Shown: one piece after another, positions 34,943 to 48,213 of the stretch
Layout: every line of letters begins with the position of its first letter
How positions within the stretch are numbered: the stretch's first letter is position 1
Assembly: GCA_028551475.1 (NCBI GenBank)
Contig: CM052356.1
Span: 14,225,884 to 14,289,883 of the forward strand
Reading direction: 5' to 3'
Length of the DNA: 64,000 nucleotides
Source of the DNA: Casuarina equisetifolia
Taxonomy: Eukaryota; Streptophyta; Magnoliopsida; Fagales; Casuarinaceae
Notes under the pieces: generated by a model
The model's input: the letters and a program-made list of their open reading frames with translations, nothing else
Databases searched by the model: none
Told to the model about the DNA's origin: nothing
Translations under genes and position numbers: made by a program

Positions 34943-37900
34943 TCAATTGGTTGAGTAGTTCAAGCTACGATCAATACCATGTGAAGGACCGATAACAACG
35001 TTAGAAATTTCTACTGCATATAGCCTAGATCTATTTCTCTCAATGCCAAGTGAAGATGGATCTTTCTGGTCAAAATATTTTGCCATTTGCAGCAATTTGA
35101 ACAAAAAGGAGCTCTCGGAATTACTGGTTCTCAAAGCAGGCCAATGTGAGCGAAGAAACTTAAACAAATAAACCAAAAGTGAGGACAAGGAAGCGACTCC
35201 TGTGATGATGAAGAGGCCCCCGAAGCTGTACAAACCAAGACTAGGACTCTTTGAAGAGATCGTTGCACTTTGATCTTCACAAGTAGTTTGACTTGAAAAG
35301 TACTTCCGCTCAATGTCTAGAAACTTTTCTTTATCTTGGGTGATATTCAAGATTGCCCTTGAAACGTTAGGGACTAAAGAAGATCCCCGTGGGAAGGCCT
35401 GAAGAAACATATGAGAAACACTGGGAATTTAAAACAAATAGAAAGGCATATAAAACAGTCGACTATGATCTTTAGAATTATAACTATTCTTTCAGTTTGA
35501 TGTGTACAATGAGATTAATATATAACAGAGATTCACGAGAGAAGAAGAGAAAGACAAAGCTGGACTTACAAAGCCAAATCCATCCGTTTTGTATGTCGGT
35601 CCAACCATTGTGTACCCAGAGCAGTACTTTGCAAGGAAGAGCTTAATGTAAGGGATTTCATCGAAGATAGCTGCTACTCCACCATTTTGGTTTTCTCTCG
35701 ACAGTGCTTCAGCATACTCTTCTGGGGTTATATAAGCCTTCAACATCGACTCATCGAAATTCAACTGTTCTATTAGAAGCCCTTTAACGAAGGAATCCTT
35801 TTGATATCCGACGAAGTAGCCTTTCTCTTTTATCTCTTTCACATCAGCAAATGAAGGCTGCAATCTCTGTACTGTTAGCATTGAGGCTAAACTTGCAGTA
35901 TAGCTCTGTGTCAGGATGAGTACCACGAAAATCCAGATTATCATTACAAATCTTGACCAATTGTTCATCAATTTCTCCCCTGGTAATATGAATTATTAGT
36001 AGTTAATCATATATAGGTACGTACATACATATATATATATATATATATATACACACCTATGTTTCTTAAGTATCAAAGGAAATAGAAGAGAAAAATATTT
36101 TTATGAGGTTGAAGAAAGATTACTGTGAGCAAATACTACTGTTGAGAAGGAGAACCAGAATATCGTGCCAAGTTGTTGCTCAGGGGAGCCTCTAAAATCA
36201 TTGTTTATTCTGTGTTCAAGAACCCATATCACTAAACCTGTAAAGACGAATGCTCCACATGTTGTTAACCACAGATCCAAACTTAGTGGCTTTAAGAATA
36301 TCCAAAGGTTGTTCTTCTGATTATCTTTCACCAAAACCACCATTGACACGCCTGACTCTGAATAAGGCAATGTAAAATCAACATATAAGGATCGATTAGC
36401 TACGATGGTTGTGTCTCCAACGACTGCATCATACTTCTGCAATTTAAGAAGGGAGGTTTTCTGGTCATCGATTTATGAACTCTGGAAAAAAATAAACTAT
36501 CTGATGACTATTATTCAGTACTTCTGAATCCTTCCACATGAATGGTTTTTTCATAACTGACACAAATTTTGTAACAAGAAAATGAAAAAACATACCTGAA
36601 GTTTGATTTGGTAGAGAAGGTCATCGTAGCTTCCAGCACTCTGCCTATCGCCATTCACGAAGGGACTAAACTCATAAGGAAACGGGGATGATACTGCATC
36701 CATCACAGCAAGGAAGACGTCAAAGGAGAATCCTGATAGGATAGGCTTATCAGAATTAGGACGCCATTCCACTTTCATAAACTCAATAAAACCTTCTCTT
36801 ATTGGAACCCCAATCCTCAGCTTTCGCGGCTGATCTGTTGTGTCTCCTGGCCAAATGGGCTGCTTCAGTTTCTTGTTTGGAACTGAGTGCGCTACTTCAT
36901 CAGTGCCATTCAATTCCTGTGAAAGTCCCCTCTGTGGTGTCCAGTATCCAATAATTCTCTCTGCTTGTCCTATGATATTGATTATTTCAAAGGCTGAAGG
37001 TTCCAACTCTCCCTTAGTGAAACGGAAATTCCCGCTTAGGCCACGAAATTCTGTAGTCAGAATCGCATCACGAAGCGTTGGACCCGTTTCAGAGAGGCCT
37101 AAAGCTGCAAGATCAACATTACTTTGGGTGGCATTTCGCTTTGAGAACTTCGAATGCCCTGTGCTGGCCTTTTCCACAGCCATAGCCAAAGCCCAAACTG
37201 TATCATATGCCCATAATCCCGAGAGGTTGATTCCGGGTCTCTTTCTCTGTGGTTTGCTTGAGTTTAAATTTCTTTTCAATCGTCTCTTGAAATCTTCAAG
37301 ATCTCTCGTCAGGGGTACGTGTGGCCGTAGTCCCAGAAAGCCTTGCTTTGCATACATGGACTTTGAGCCCGTAGGATCTAGCAAAACTGATAACCCTGCC
37401 GTGATGATCCATGCATTCCCCTCCCTCATCATTCCTGCATTGTTTGCAAGTACAAAGAGCTTCGAGCCTAGTGAAGCAGTCATGTGCACAAGGAATATTT
37501 TTGTATGACCAGCCTTTAACTTGTTAAGCTCCTGAGTGATTTCCGTATCATTAGAAGATGAAGCAATGGCGCTTCTGTAAGGGACCCGAACTTCAATCTC
37601 TTGAAAAGCGTCCACCAAGTATGGTATTAAACTCTGGCCATAATTCGTGTCTTCATAAATGGGGATAATTTCCCGCCAACCATAAGCCTCAACAATGTCT
37701 GCTATGGCTTTCACCTGTGCCGAGTTTTCAATGGCTGCCCGGATGAAAAACGGGTTTTGTACTGGAGAAAGAGAGGGACTCGTGGCTGAGAAGGAAATGA
37801 CAGGAACCTGAGCTTTTCGGCCAAGTTCAGTAACAAACATAGCTTGTTCTGACCTTTGAGGTCCTATGATGGCCTGCACTTCCTCATTCTTGATTAAATC

Positions 37901-38804
37901 CAGTGCTGGATTTAAGAACACCAGTAAAACCATTAAAAGAGAATTTTACGGGGACATGTTCGACAACAGAAAAAGAAAAGGGTTTGTAATAGAACCTATC
38001 CTTTTATAGTGTCATTTGAGAGTTTGCTTCATTAACGGAGAGGTCGCTACGTTGATTGCAGAACAAGACTAATAATACCTATAGAATATGTTATGAACTG
38101 TCCGAGAAAAATTTATGGTGCAGAAAGAAAAAGCTGAGACCAATTCTGAAATTTTTATACAGCTTCTTCGAGGATCGAATTCGGATGAGGCTTCCTTATG
38201 AAATAAAGGACAATTAACCATTCAAATTGATAAAAAAGAAGAAACAAAAATAAGCATATAAACCATATTTATCCTTGATCAGGATCATGGTTTATAGAAC
38301 CTTTTTCTAATTCAGAGCTGCGGACAACACTATCCTTGTTTCACTGTTTAGGGACTTCACTTTCCTTACTTTTCGGATGAACTGTTTCGGATTTGAGGAA
38401 AGAAAGCAACACTTCTAGCGGCCGGTTCATCATGTAGAACAGTATATCCCTAACGTCAGCGGGTTTTGCATTTGTGAAACCGTCTACCTACATGAGTGTA
38501 TGCGAGTGTATGCGAGTGTGTGCGAGTGTGTGATCATAAACGTACCTGCAGATGCCGCAGCAACGACATCATCCCCAGAATCCTTTGTGAAAAGAGCGAG
38601 TCTTGTATTATAATGATCATTCACTGCATAAAAATCTGAAAGCGCGATTGACATACAGCGCTCTGCCATTCCTCCCACAAGGGAGTTCAAATCGAGAACG
38701 ACGCCCACTGGTACTATATCCTTTGCTGCCGACATCGGGTACTTCCCCCACAGGGTGAGCAAGAGAATGGAGAGGAAAGAAAGGAGTTGTTTCTGCTTTG
38801 CCAT
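34943..38804 (-). CDS. GLR: Glutamate receptor-like cation channel, clade II (GLR2.x-like)
   Basis: Plant ionotropic glutamate receptors are amino-acid-gated Ca2+-permeable channels of plasma and organelle membranes. Five exons (minus) join in frame: 38804-38546, 37905-36596, 36436-36124, 35979-35570, 35398-34943 (915 residues). A signal peptide covers residues 1-27. An amino-terminal ANF-receptor domain runs to about 430 (AIIGPQRSEQA; PVISFSATSPSLSP). The ligand-binding S1 half includes FSFDVFLAVMDAV and ANRSLYVDFTLPYSESGVSM, whose Arg538 is the usual ligand contact. M1 is at about 578-596. The pore loop is LGTIFWFSFSTVVFAHREK. M3 with SYTASLASMLTVQRLQP is at about 638-665. The S2 half includes GGVAAIFDEIPYIKLFLAKY, and M4 is at about 821-844. 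Length and order are complete. A second Met 10 codons upstream (38834) is possible, but 38804 leads straight into the signal peptide. Confidence 0.95.
36028..36060. repeat. (AT)n microsatellite in GLR intron 3
   Basis: An uninterrupted (AT) run of about 24 bases followed by ACACAC, inside the 144-bp intron 35980-36123, close to the exon 4 acceptor. Its length could vary between individuals. Confidence 0.85.
38494..38533. repeat. 10-bp tandem repeat beside the GLR exon 1 donor
   Basis: Four copies of GAGTGTRTGC on the + strand, ending about 12 bases inside intron 1 (37906-38545) from the donor. The copies are nearly identical. Confidence 0.85.
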
Positions 38805-38834
38805 TGCAATGCTACGGCTTCCCAGAGGACTCAA

Positions 38835-39394
38835 TTTATTGTTTTGATGCCGTAAATCCAGGACATGGCTGCTTCATAATACTAGAGTTATCCAACAAGA
38901 AGTTGTGCAACCCACAAGACCAGAGTCCTCGCCAACAAACACGCAGCTGGGTAGATGGCAGAAACTTCGTCCTTTTTGAGAGACAAAATCACAGCCTTCA
39001 TTTGTGGTCCACAACTCAACGGGCCGAGTCCCCAGGACAAGAGTTTTCTCGTTAACTGCGTTTACATGGTTAGCTTAAAATAAGACTTTTCCATTCAAAG
39101 TCTTTTGTCAAATATATTAGTTTGTCCACCTTCTCTTTTAGTCTTTTCCACTAAAAAGTTCAAAATATTCTGCGTCTTTCAAAAGGAATTCAAGTACGAG
39201 TAGAAGAAAGAGATGACAAAGGAGATGATAGTCATGCAAAATATTTCCAAAGCGTTACTCGAGTCCAGTGCATCATGAATGAAGTTATTTCTCAAGGCAT
39301 CCACCACAGTAAGAGCTTTGTCCGGAAATCGACAACTGAGGTCATCGCGCAAGAGTGTGCAAGTAGGCAGGAGGAAGAGACAAGGCAATGGGGG
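38835..39394. other. GLR upstream region
   Basis: Presumed promoter and 5' UTR of the minus-strand receptor gene. No convincing TATA box was found. Open frames here lack family similarity. Confidence 0.4.
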
Positions 39395-41085
39395 TTTCTC
39401 ATACCTAAATCTTCAACCTTGTCGAAAAGACTTTTCCTCTTTCGCTGCCGAGGACGAATTCAGCGGTCACTGGAGGTTAATTGATTTGTTTCCAATCTCT
39501 AATAGAGATGAATCTAGTCTTGTTAAGCATCTTTAACCTTTATTATTAAAGATAGTTACTTGTGTTTATCTTTATCTTCAGATACTCGAGAACTCCAAGT
39601 CAAATATTCATAGCTAAGTCTTGGTGGGCCTCTTCATTCAATGAATCTTTTAAAGACTTTGACTATTATTGGTCCGCCACGACCTTTCTGCACATGACAG
39701 TGGCTTCCCCTTCATGCCAACCAGTTAGTACATACACGCACAACAACCACATAAACTTAGATGCCGAATAAATCAATCCATATGTTCTCATGAGAAAATA
39801 GTTTATTAATTTTAGAAATTTTCATACATATAGAAGTTGTCAGAAATTTTTTTCTCTAGAGATTATTTTCTTCTTATCGTGAGAATTAACTAAATGACAT
39901 ACACACACTTAAAGTTTCTTAAATCTTATATTTATGGGTAAAGTGTAGGAAACCATAAGATAAAAATTAATATTTCACCCTAAACTCGAATTTGACTTCA
40001 TATCTCACATAACCATATCTTTGTTTGGAAACACTTTGGAAAATCCTAGTTAACTTTATAATCAATTTCTAAATACTTTTTTTTTTATTCTAGGAATGTT
40101 AGATGAAAACCCAAAAAATGGTCAAATCCAAATATTCCTGAACAAAAGCATACAGATCGCAAGGGGGAAAAAAATTGACAATATATATTATTGTAGTTTT
40201 CTAGGACTTCCTGAGGGCTGACCCTTAAGATCTCCATAACAACATGTTGTGTTACACTGATGTAACACCGATATCAAATATTAAACGTATTTCATATGAT
40301 TAACTTGCTTTTGCATGTGGCATTTGAGTTCTGCATAAGAAAAATACTAACAAAATTGGAAGAGAGATGGTTGGACTAATAGGTATCCCTATCTAGTTAA
40401 AATAAATGTACATTTAATTTTAATTTAAATGGATGATCACATTCTATTGTCATCTTACTAGAATGTCAATTAACCATATTATCTTGTTAAATGATTTAGT
40501 TACTATGGCAATATTAGAATTATCATATGATTGCCATTCTCTTTTGATAAGAATAGCTTAGTAGTAAAATTAATGAAAATATTTACATGCTTTTCTTAAA
40601 ATATTCTTGTACAAACTATTACAAAAAAAAAACATTTTAAAAAGATTATTTCCCAACATTTGAAAACATAATTTTCACTTGAAAATGACATTGCTACAAT
40701 TTGTAATAACAAGTTGACTTAGTGATAGAAGAAAGAATCACAAGATAGTAGTAGTCAGCAGTCATTAGCTCTTGTAACACGGCACGACCCAGAAAGTTGG
40801 TTAGGGGAAAACATAAAAGCAAGAGGGAGGCAACTACCAACTAAACTATTGAAAATATCAAAGACATGGTAAATAGCTGCTTGATTTTTACATGAGCTTT
40901 CTCCGAGGACGACATTTCTAATTTGACCTTAAACAATGGCCAACATTTCTAATATAAAATGAGTGGAACGGATTGTGAAAAGTGTCAAAAACTTTTCAGA
41001 TTTTCCGGGGCAATTGACGGTTCTCCGAGAGGGACCACCCAGAAAAGCCACCATTTAGTTGGCTGTATTCTGGTTTACGGGTCAA
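39395..41085. repeat. Segmental duplication, copy A
   Basis: It opens with CTTCAACCTTGTC and ends near a TATTCTGGTTTACGG block. The same ordered blocks occur at 42955-45320, such as TTGATTTGTTTCC, TTAAAGATAGTTA, CCTTGTTTGGGAG/TTTGTTTGGAAAC, ATTTTAATTTAAATGG and ACAATTTGTAATRACAAGTTGAC. Copies differ by many substitutions and indels. It lies between the receptor gene and SmE exon 1. No coding content seen. Confidence 0.75.
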
Positions 41086-42109
41086 TCCAAATTGTGGGAG
41101 ACCAGCCATAACCAAAGGATTGCATTGTAATTAAGCCAAAACCTCAGCGACATTTCTAGGCTCAATGGCAAGTTGTCACGGACTTCACACACTTAAAAAA
41201 GACAAGCCCGAGTCTTTGACAATATAAGGGGATTTAGCTATTTTATTATGTTAACCTTTTGAAATAGAACCCAGTATATAATAAGTAATATAAAACCAAA
41301 TTATAACTTGATTTGGTAGCTTGCTATTGCTATGCCCTTAATGTGGTGTAGGTAGTGGAGCAAGTAATGGGCTTCACCTAGCGGTACTTGCAATTGCAAT
41401 TCTTTTGCATAGGATAATAGGTGGGTTCCACTCACGTTAAGGGTAATATGAACTTAGGTAAAAGAAAATGCTATGCACTTTTTTCCTTAAGCGAAAGCTC
41501 ATATAAGAAGGCTTAACTATCCCTTCTATTGGATTGATCTTTGGAGACAAAATCAAAGCCCATGACAAGGAAGGCATTTGCTTTTAGGGCTTTACACTTC
41601 TTGGACTTCCATCTCTATGAAATGAGAAAATCCAAGCAAATCTATAGCCATGGCGAGCACCAAAGTCCAAAGGATCATGAACCAACCCATGGTACACATG
41701 CTTGCTCAATTTTATTTTAATAGTTTTCAACCACTAAAGGGATTTCACTTTTTTGATTCTTTATATTACAACTTATACACCTAACTCGCAATGTCAAACC
41801 TCATGCTTCGCATTTGGAGTCTTTATTAACTTACTACTAAATTAGCTGACTAAACAACACTAGAGAGACTTCATTGCCATTTGGAAACCAAAAAACGAAA
41901 CAAAAAATTTGAATGAGATATGAGCTTTAGATTGATATTTTTTTTTCCTTAAATTAGTTGGTAAAGGTTTTACCATTTCCTTTCTTGGTTATAATAGGTT
42001 TCACAAGGTTTTTTTTTTTCTAATTGTAGTAAATTTTACAATTCCCAAATTTAGTTTATTATATTTCTTTATATCCAAAACTCATGCACAATTCTTAAAA
42101 AAAATAAGA

Positions 42110-42700
42110 ATAATACTATTAATACTTTTGCATATTATCTTTTAAACATAATTTTTAATAACTTCCTTTGCAATGTAGAACTTATTGCCTACATCTTAAC
42201 ATGCTTCATCATTATGATATTAGGATCATTATAGTGTTGCATTATGTAAGCAATGCCCTAACTTAGCCAATGAAACCCTATATGGTTGCTAAGGGAATTC
42301 TTGATTTTGACACTATATTAAGAAGCTTATTATTTAACTAAAATTTGAATTAAGAAGTGGTGAAACTCATTATCTTAAAAGTGAGATTTTTAATAACTTC
42401 TCTAGTAATATTAGACTTATTGTTTACATCTTAATATGTCCCCTTATTATGATAGTCAAATTACTAGATCATTATGATGCCACATTATTTGGACAATATC
42501 CAGACTTAGCTAATGGGAGCCTATATAAATATTAAAGGGAATCTTAACTTTTATATCATATTAATAAATTTATTATCTAACTTAAAAGTTGACTTAAGAT
42601 ATTAGTAGAATTCTTAATAACTTTTTTAAGAATGTTGGACTTATAGCCCACATCTTAACACAACCTCTCACCATGATAGTCAAATTGGTATATTATCATG
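42110..42700 (-). repeat. ~240-bp AT-rich repeat, inverted cluster (2-3 copies)
   Basis: Copies begin at about 42145, 42390 and 42615, each with TTAATAACTT then ACATCTTAA then TATGATA(G)TCAAATT or similar. They are the reverse complement of the unit at 34010-34455. The cluster sits in SmE intron 1. Confidence 0.7.
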
Positions 42701-42954
42701 GTGTCCTGAGCTAAGTACTAACAGCAACACCATAGAAGGTTATGAGCTAAGCAATAGAAAGTTCACAATTCTGGTTTGGTTGCTCTCGATGGCCTTAGCT
42801 ACTAACGATAATCTAAGTGTTTGAGCTATTTTCTACCACTCTAGTTTTCTTTACTCTTGATTAACCTTTTTATATTCTTATCACCCCTTTCTACAAGAGT
42901 TCTCTTCTTTCACATCCTAAACTGTACAAGAGATTTCTCATTCCTAACACTTCA

Positions 42955-45320
42955 ACCTTGTCAACTTTTTTCCTATTTCTCTTTAAACACGAATTCAGGA
43001 GTCGCTGTAAGGCTGTTTGATTGATTTGTTTCCCATCTCTAGTGGAGATTAACCTCATTCTCATTAAGCATGTTTAACTTATAGCATTAAAGATAGTTAT
43101 GTCTTCATCTGTTTCTCTTCGTCAGATAGTCAAGAACTTCCACTCCAATATTCCTAGCTGTCTTGGTGAACATTCGACTCATGAGTCTTTCAAGGACTTT
43201 TAAATGGTTCTCTAAGAATTTCTAGCCAATCCCTTGCTACTTCATCATTGGCCGGCCACAACCTCTAGCACCAAATAGATGATTCTTCTTTATGCTAACC
43301 TATTATGCGATATATGTAAATTATGGAATATGTGCATGCACAACTACCAAAAAGAAAAAAGAAATTCTGCGCAGGCCGAAATTAACTAAAAGATAATAAT
43401 CTATTATTTTTTTAGATATTTTCATAGACATAAAACTTGTCAAAGAATTTTCTTTTTGACAGCTCCTTTTCTTTTTAATCATAATGATGATTCACTAAAT
43501 GAAACAAACACACTTCAAATTTCTTAAGGCTTATGTTTATAGGCAAAGTGAAAGACACTCTGAATGTAAAAATTAACATTTTACCATAACCCTGGTTTGA
43601 CTTCATACCTAGTATAATCATATCCTTGTTTGGGAGCATTTTGGAAAAGGCCGATTAACTTCTTTCTCAATTGTGAAATTATTTTGGTTTTTTCTAGGAA
43701 AGTCACACGGGAACCCTGAAATGGAAAAGCCTAATAGCCTATAAATCATTGTTGTTGGTTTCTAGGATTTCTTGAACTAAGCTGACCCTTAATATTTCCA
43801 CGAGAACAATGATTTAACATGATTAAAATAGAACATACATTGCAAGAGCTCAACATTCAAGCAGGGAAGACTAGGGGCCTAGAACTTAAACAACCCCGTT
43901 GAACGGCATGTTGCAATTTATAGAGAGCAACATTTTTCTATTTTTGTTTCTTATTACTAAAATTGTTGGAGGTTGGGAAAAATTTGAAAAATATTTGTGG
44001 AAGCGCTGAAAAAAAATGTTTCGTTGAATTTACAAAAATGTCTTACTTTTTTAAATACTAAAAATATTTGTTATAGTTAACATGCTTTGCATGTGAGGCT
44101 TGCAATTGAAAAAAAAAAAAAAAAGAGAAGAAAAGAAAAGAAAAGAAAAGACTAGTGATGGGTGGACTCATAATTGTTCTTATCTAATTAAGAAGAATAT
44201 AAATTTATTTTAATTTAAATGGGTGATCACATTTTTGTGGTTGTTTGACTAGAATGGTAATTGACAATATCATTGATGGTCGTTTAGTTACTATTGTCAA
44301 GTTAAAATTGCCTACCATTTTGTTTTACTAAAAATAGCTTTTGAATATGACGTGGCCCATCCTATACTAGTCCAAGACCAAATTGACATGGTTCATCCTA
44401 CACCAGTCCAAACCCAAACACCTAATAGTAATACACCTAAGAAGATAAGTCTTGTCACAATAATTATAATTAATTTCCAAGGAATTTATGCCATGAACAA
44501 CTAAGAGCATTTATTACTTTTGACTTTCTTAGGAACCTATGGAGCTTTTATGATGTAATAACTTGTCTTTGACTAGCTTTTTGGAAATAGGAGAATCTCT
44601 CTTATAAATAGTCACGCTCTTATGTAATAAAGCAGTTCATGAGTTTGAGATTAAGTAAAAAACTTTGGCTTTCTTGCAAAATTTTTTATTTCTTTGGCTT
44701 GTTCTAAGATTACATTCTTACTCTATATCTCTTTGGGATTATTTCTTAATAGAGTAGTAAGTGTTTATTCTTAAATTCTAAAGTGGTGAGTAATATGTAT
44801 CCTTAGTTTTTAAAAATCATTTAATCTTGTACTTTTTTCTTTTTTGTTTGCTATTAGAATAATTATGTACTTTTATTAAGATATTCATATAAAAGTTTTA
44901 AAAAATAAATATTAATTGTCATGAAGCAAAATAAATAATTTTTGGAGATTTGAACACAAAATTTTATCTAAAATATGGCATTGTTACAATTTGTAATGAC
45001 AAGTTGACAAAGGAATCGAAGAACGAATCACAAAATTAATTGTTGTCAATAGAGTCATTGGCTCCTGTAACACTGCTGATCCAAGAAGTTTTTGGGTGTG
45101 AAAATATGGAGGCAGCTGCCAACTTAAACTATTGCTTGGGGCGTGAACATATCACTATATGGTGAAATGTGTGACAAGATCCGTCAGGTAACATGGGCCA
45201 TGAGAGAGGGCCTTACTGTGACAGTGTCTGTGTCAGGAAAGGTTCGTATTTTCCGGAGCTAGTAACACTAGTTGGGCCTGTATTTTAGTGACCTACATTC
45301 TGGTTTATGGTTTTGCACTT
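42955..45320. repeat. Segmental duplication, copy B
   Basis: Partner of 39395-41085, in the same orientation. It is longer because of an insertion of about 510 bp at 44342-44850 and a purine-rich run at 44107-44152. It ends about 60 bp before SmE exon 2. Confidence 0.75.
44342..44850. mobile_element. LTR-like insertion in duplication copy B
   Basis: Absent from copy A at the matching point (after AATAGCTT). It begins TGAATATGACGTGGCCC and holds a TATA-like CTTATAAATAGTC near 44604 and a nearby AATAAAG, the promoter/polyA arrangement of a small LTR. Exact right edge and target duplication could not be fixed. Confidence 0.45.
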
Positions 45321-47919
45321 ACTATGTTCACTGACTCTCTTGTTTTTGGTTTGGTTTCTAGGGATTTTGTACACCACCAGAACCCGATTTTAAGGTTCCT
45401 CCAGAGTGTAAGTCCTAAATTTTGTTTGTTTTGAGATGTTTTTCCTTCACGTTTTGGTTTAATTTTTCATGAATGGGTTGTTGGGGGGTTTTTGGTTTGG
45501 AATTGGTACAGAAAGCTCGCATTCAAATTTCGCTTTTTGAGCAGCGAGACCCGAGAATTGAGTGCCAAATCATTGTAAGTGTTTATGTTTAAGCACGCTG
45601 GTTTCTCTTGAAAGCTTGTCGTTTGATTTTAATATCTTCACGATTAGAATGGTGCTTGAGTTGGATTTTGTTCTGTGACAGTTGATATTTGCGGTTCTGT
45701 GGCCTTTAGAATGTTACCGAAGTCAAAAAACTGTTAGCATAAATGTGGATAGGAGAACAAGTATCTATTCTTTATATCTTCTTTTGGAAAAATGCCGCAA
45801 AGGGTGGCAGAGATTTAGTGGAACGGAAGCACTATGCTAACATGGAGAGTGTTTTGCGGTAATAGAATGGATAAGATTCCTGATTTGGAAACCGCTTGCA
45901 ATAGGTAGAAGGGATTAGTTGAAGTGTCCGAGTGACATGATGTATGACATTATATATGTATTCACAAATAATTTTGCTATAAATAAATATATGGCAAAAT
46001 TATATGTGAATACATCGTAATATATCTACTGAAGTTAAGTTATAGATAGTTTTGAGTTTCAAACTTTTTTAAGAGGTAATGTTGTCAAACTTTCATCTTA
46101 AGAATTCTGGAACCTCTAAACATGTACTTTTCTGCTTTGTACTCATTTGTGGCTCTGACCTGCTCTGACCTGTACTCCATTGTGAAGTTTGTCCAATCTT
46201 GGTATTGATTCATTTGATGTTCAAGATTATGTAATCTTGGTTGTGGATAAAGAGTTTTATTTGCAACTGAGAGTTTTTCTTAATTTTTTCACTTTGGCTC
46301 AAAGGATGTTATCGGCCTCATTTTTTGGTGTTCTGTTGGGAAAACTGCCGGGTGGTTGTTCTCCATGTCAACGATAGATTTTGATTTTCTTCTATGTTTT
46401 GTTTTTATATATTCTGAATGATATGACTAGGTAAATTTGTTGACTCAGCAACATGTACATGTGTCAAAATTTACTGGGTGCTAGAGTGATTAGCAACCTA
46501 GGTTTCACTGCTCACCATTAAAAACCTAATGAAAGGCAATTCATGCATTGAGGATTTGATGTAGTGGGTTTAAGTTAATAGAAGTCTTAAGAAAAGGTTT
46601 AAACCTTAGGGACCTCTAAAATATGCTCTCAAATGGAAGGTTAAACTTCAAAGATATTTTCTATAATGTACGGGAGACAAGGGGTACAGCTTAATGTAGC
46701 TAAAGTTTCAAGGTTTCTGTCAAACTGTGCAAGTTTAGATATGTTTTAAATCCAATTTTTTGAATTAGCTTTTGCGTTTAGCTAAAACCTTCAGAACAAA
46801 GAAGTGTTTTTCATATTTTGCAGTTTGTAGTTTGTGCTCCAAATTTTAGGTGTTGATTATTCATTATTATCATTGTGATCATATAAATATCGTCTTATCT
46901 GGATATCTTAATTATTTATGCTTAACCCTACCAAAGATTTTGAGCTATTTCACCTTATTGGTGGAGTGATTGATTACAAATGTTTTTGTACGGGATATAT
47001 TTATTGTGCTCCATAATTCAATTTTTTTAGGATGACTAGGGTGTCTAGGCCCCTAAAACTCTCTCCTTAGGTTTGCATAATCAGGTTATGAAGTGGAGCT
47101 AATCATATATAGCTTTATTTCAAGTGAATGTGCTGGCTGTTGTCATCTGTTACGTCTTCCAGGACCATCACTTTCTCTCCCTCCCTCTTCCTATCATATC
47201 ATTTTTCACTAACATGAAATAACTGGGATTATGTTGAGTTGGGTTGGGCAGTATTAGAGTATATACAAACTTCTTTTTGAGTGCAAGAGGCCAAAGCCTC
47301 TTATGCAAATGCTTAGGTCCCAATCATCTGATCATTGGTGACCTTTCTAAACCCGATGGTGCATTGTGTCTGTTTGTTCATCATCATTCTGATGCCTGCA
47401 GAAGTATAAGTAGAATTTGTGGCTTCAAAAGTTTGATGTATGATAGATAATATCAGTTATATGGTCACTGAGCAGTCGATATGGTAAGATGTTCATGCCG
47501 CCATCTGTTCACAACGATTTGAATGGTGACAATGTCTACATCATTTCACGTTGACATTCGTCCCTTCTCTAGTGTTAAATTTCTCACAAATGATTGCTTT
47601 TAGTTAATGCCTAGAGTGCCTCATTTAGGGTACAAAATGTGGTGCAACTGCAACCCACATCTGTATGCCACCTTCGCTGTTGTAATTAACGCAACTTTGC
47701 ACGAAGAGGGGATAGTCTCCTTGAATAAGAAGTCATGAAGACCTGATATTTGTTAGTAGAATGCAATGTTTAATTTATCATATAAAACTGGATAACTCGT
47801 CATTCCTTACAAAGTAGAGCTTCCTTAGATGATGTAGAGATTATATTTTGCATAGAACGGGAGATGATTTCAAACATGAAATGTTCAAAACGGCTGAAAG
47901 TAAAATACTTCTTGTGACT

Positions 47920-48213
47920 TCAATTTGGCATTGTTCCACATATTTTGTGGTTTCTGTTATTGCTCTTTTTCCTCTCTTGAAGAACTAGGCGGCCATCAAC
48001 TTGCATGCCAAGTTTAGATATGAGGACTTTCTGTGTGCCTTTGTTTGCGCCTGGCACTACAAATAAGAACGAGAATTTACCATCATTTTTACTTTTGCCT
48101 TCTTTTAAAAGAACTCTTTCCACTCTGTACCATGATGACTCGTTGCTATAGAAATTTGTTGATAGTTGTACTTTGACTATTGCTCCTTGCGATCTAGGGA
48201 CTGTCAGTAGCAC
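47920..48213 (-). other. Unrecognised 97-codon open frame in SmE intron 3
   Basis: The frame is uninterrupted and has a protein-like composition (for example YSNESSWYRVERVLLKEGKS and FSFLFVVPGANKGTQKVLIS), with alternating basic and hydrophobic stretches. I do not recognise a family. It could be a captured exon fragment, since it lies antisense inside an old intron, or chance. Confidence 0.35.

Noticed and set aside
36840-37508. 222-codon plus-strand ORF
   Set aside because: It is the antisense shadow of GLR exon 2.
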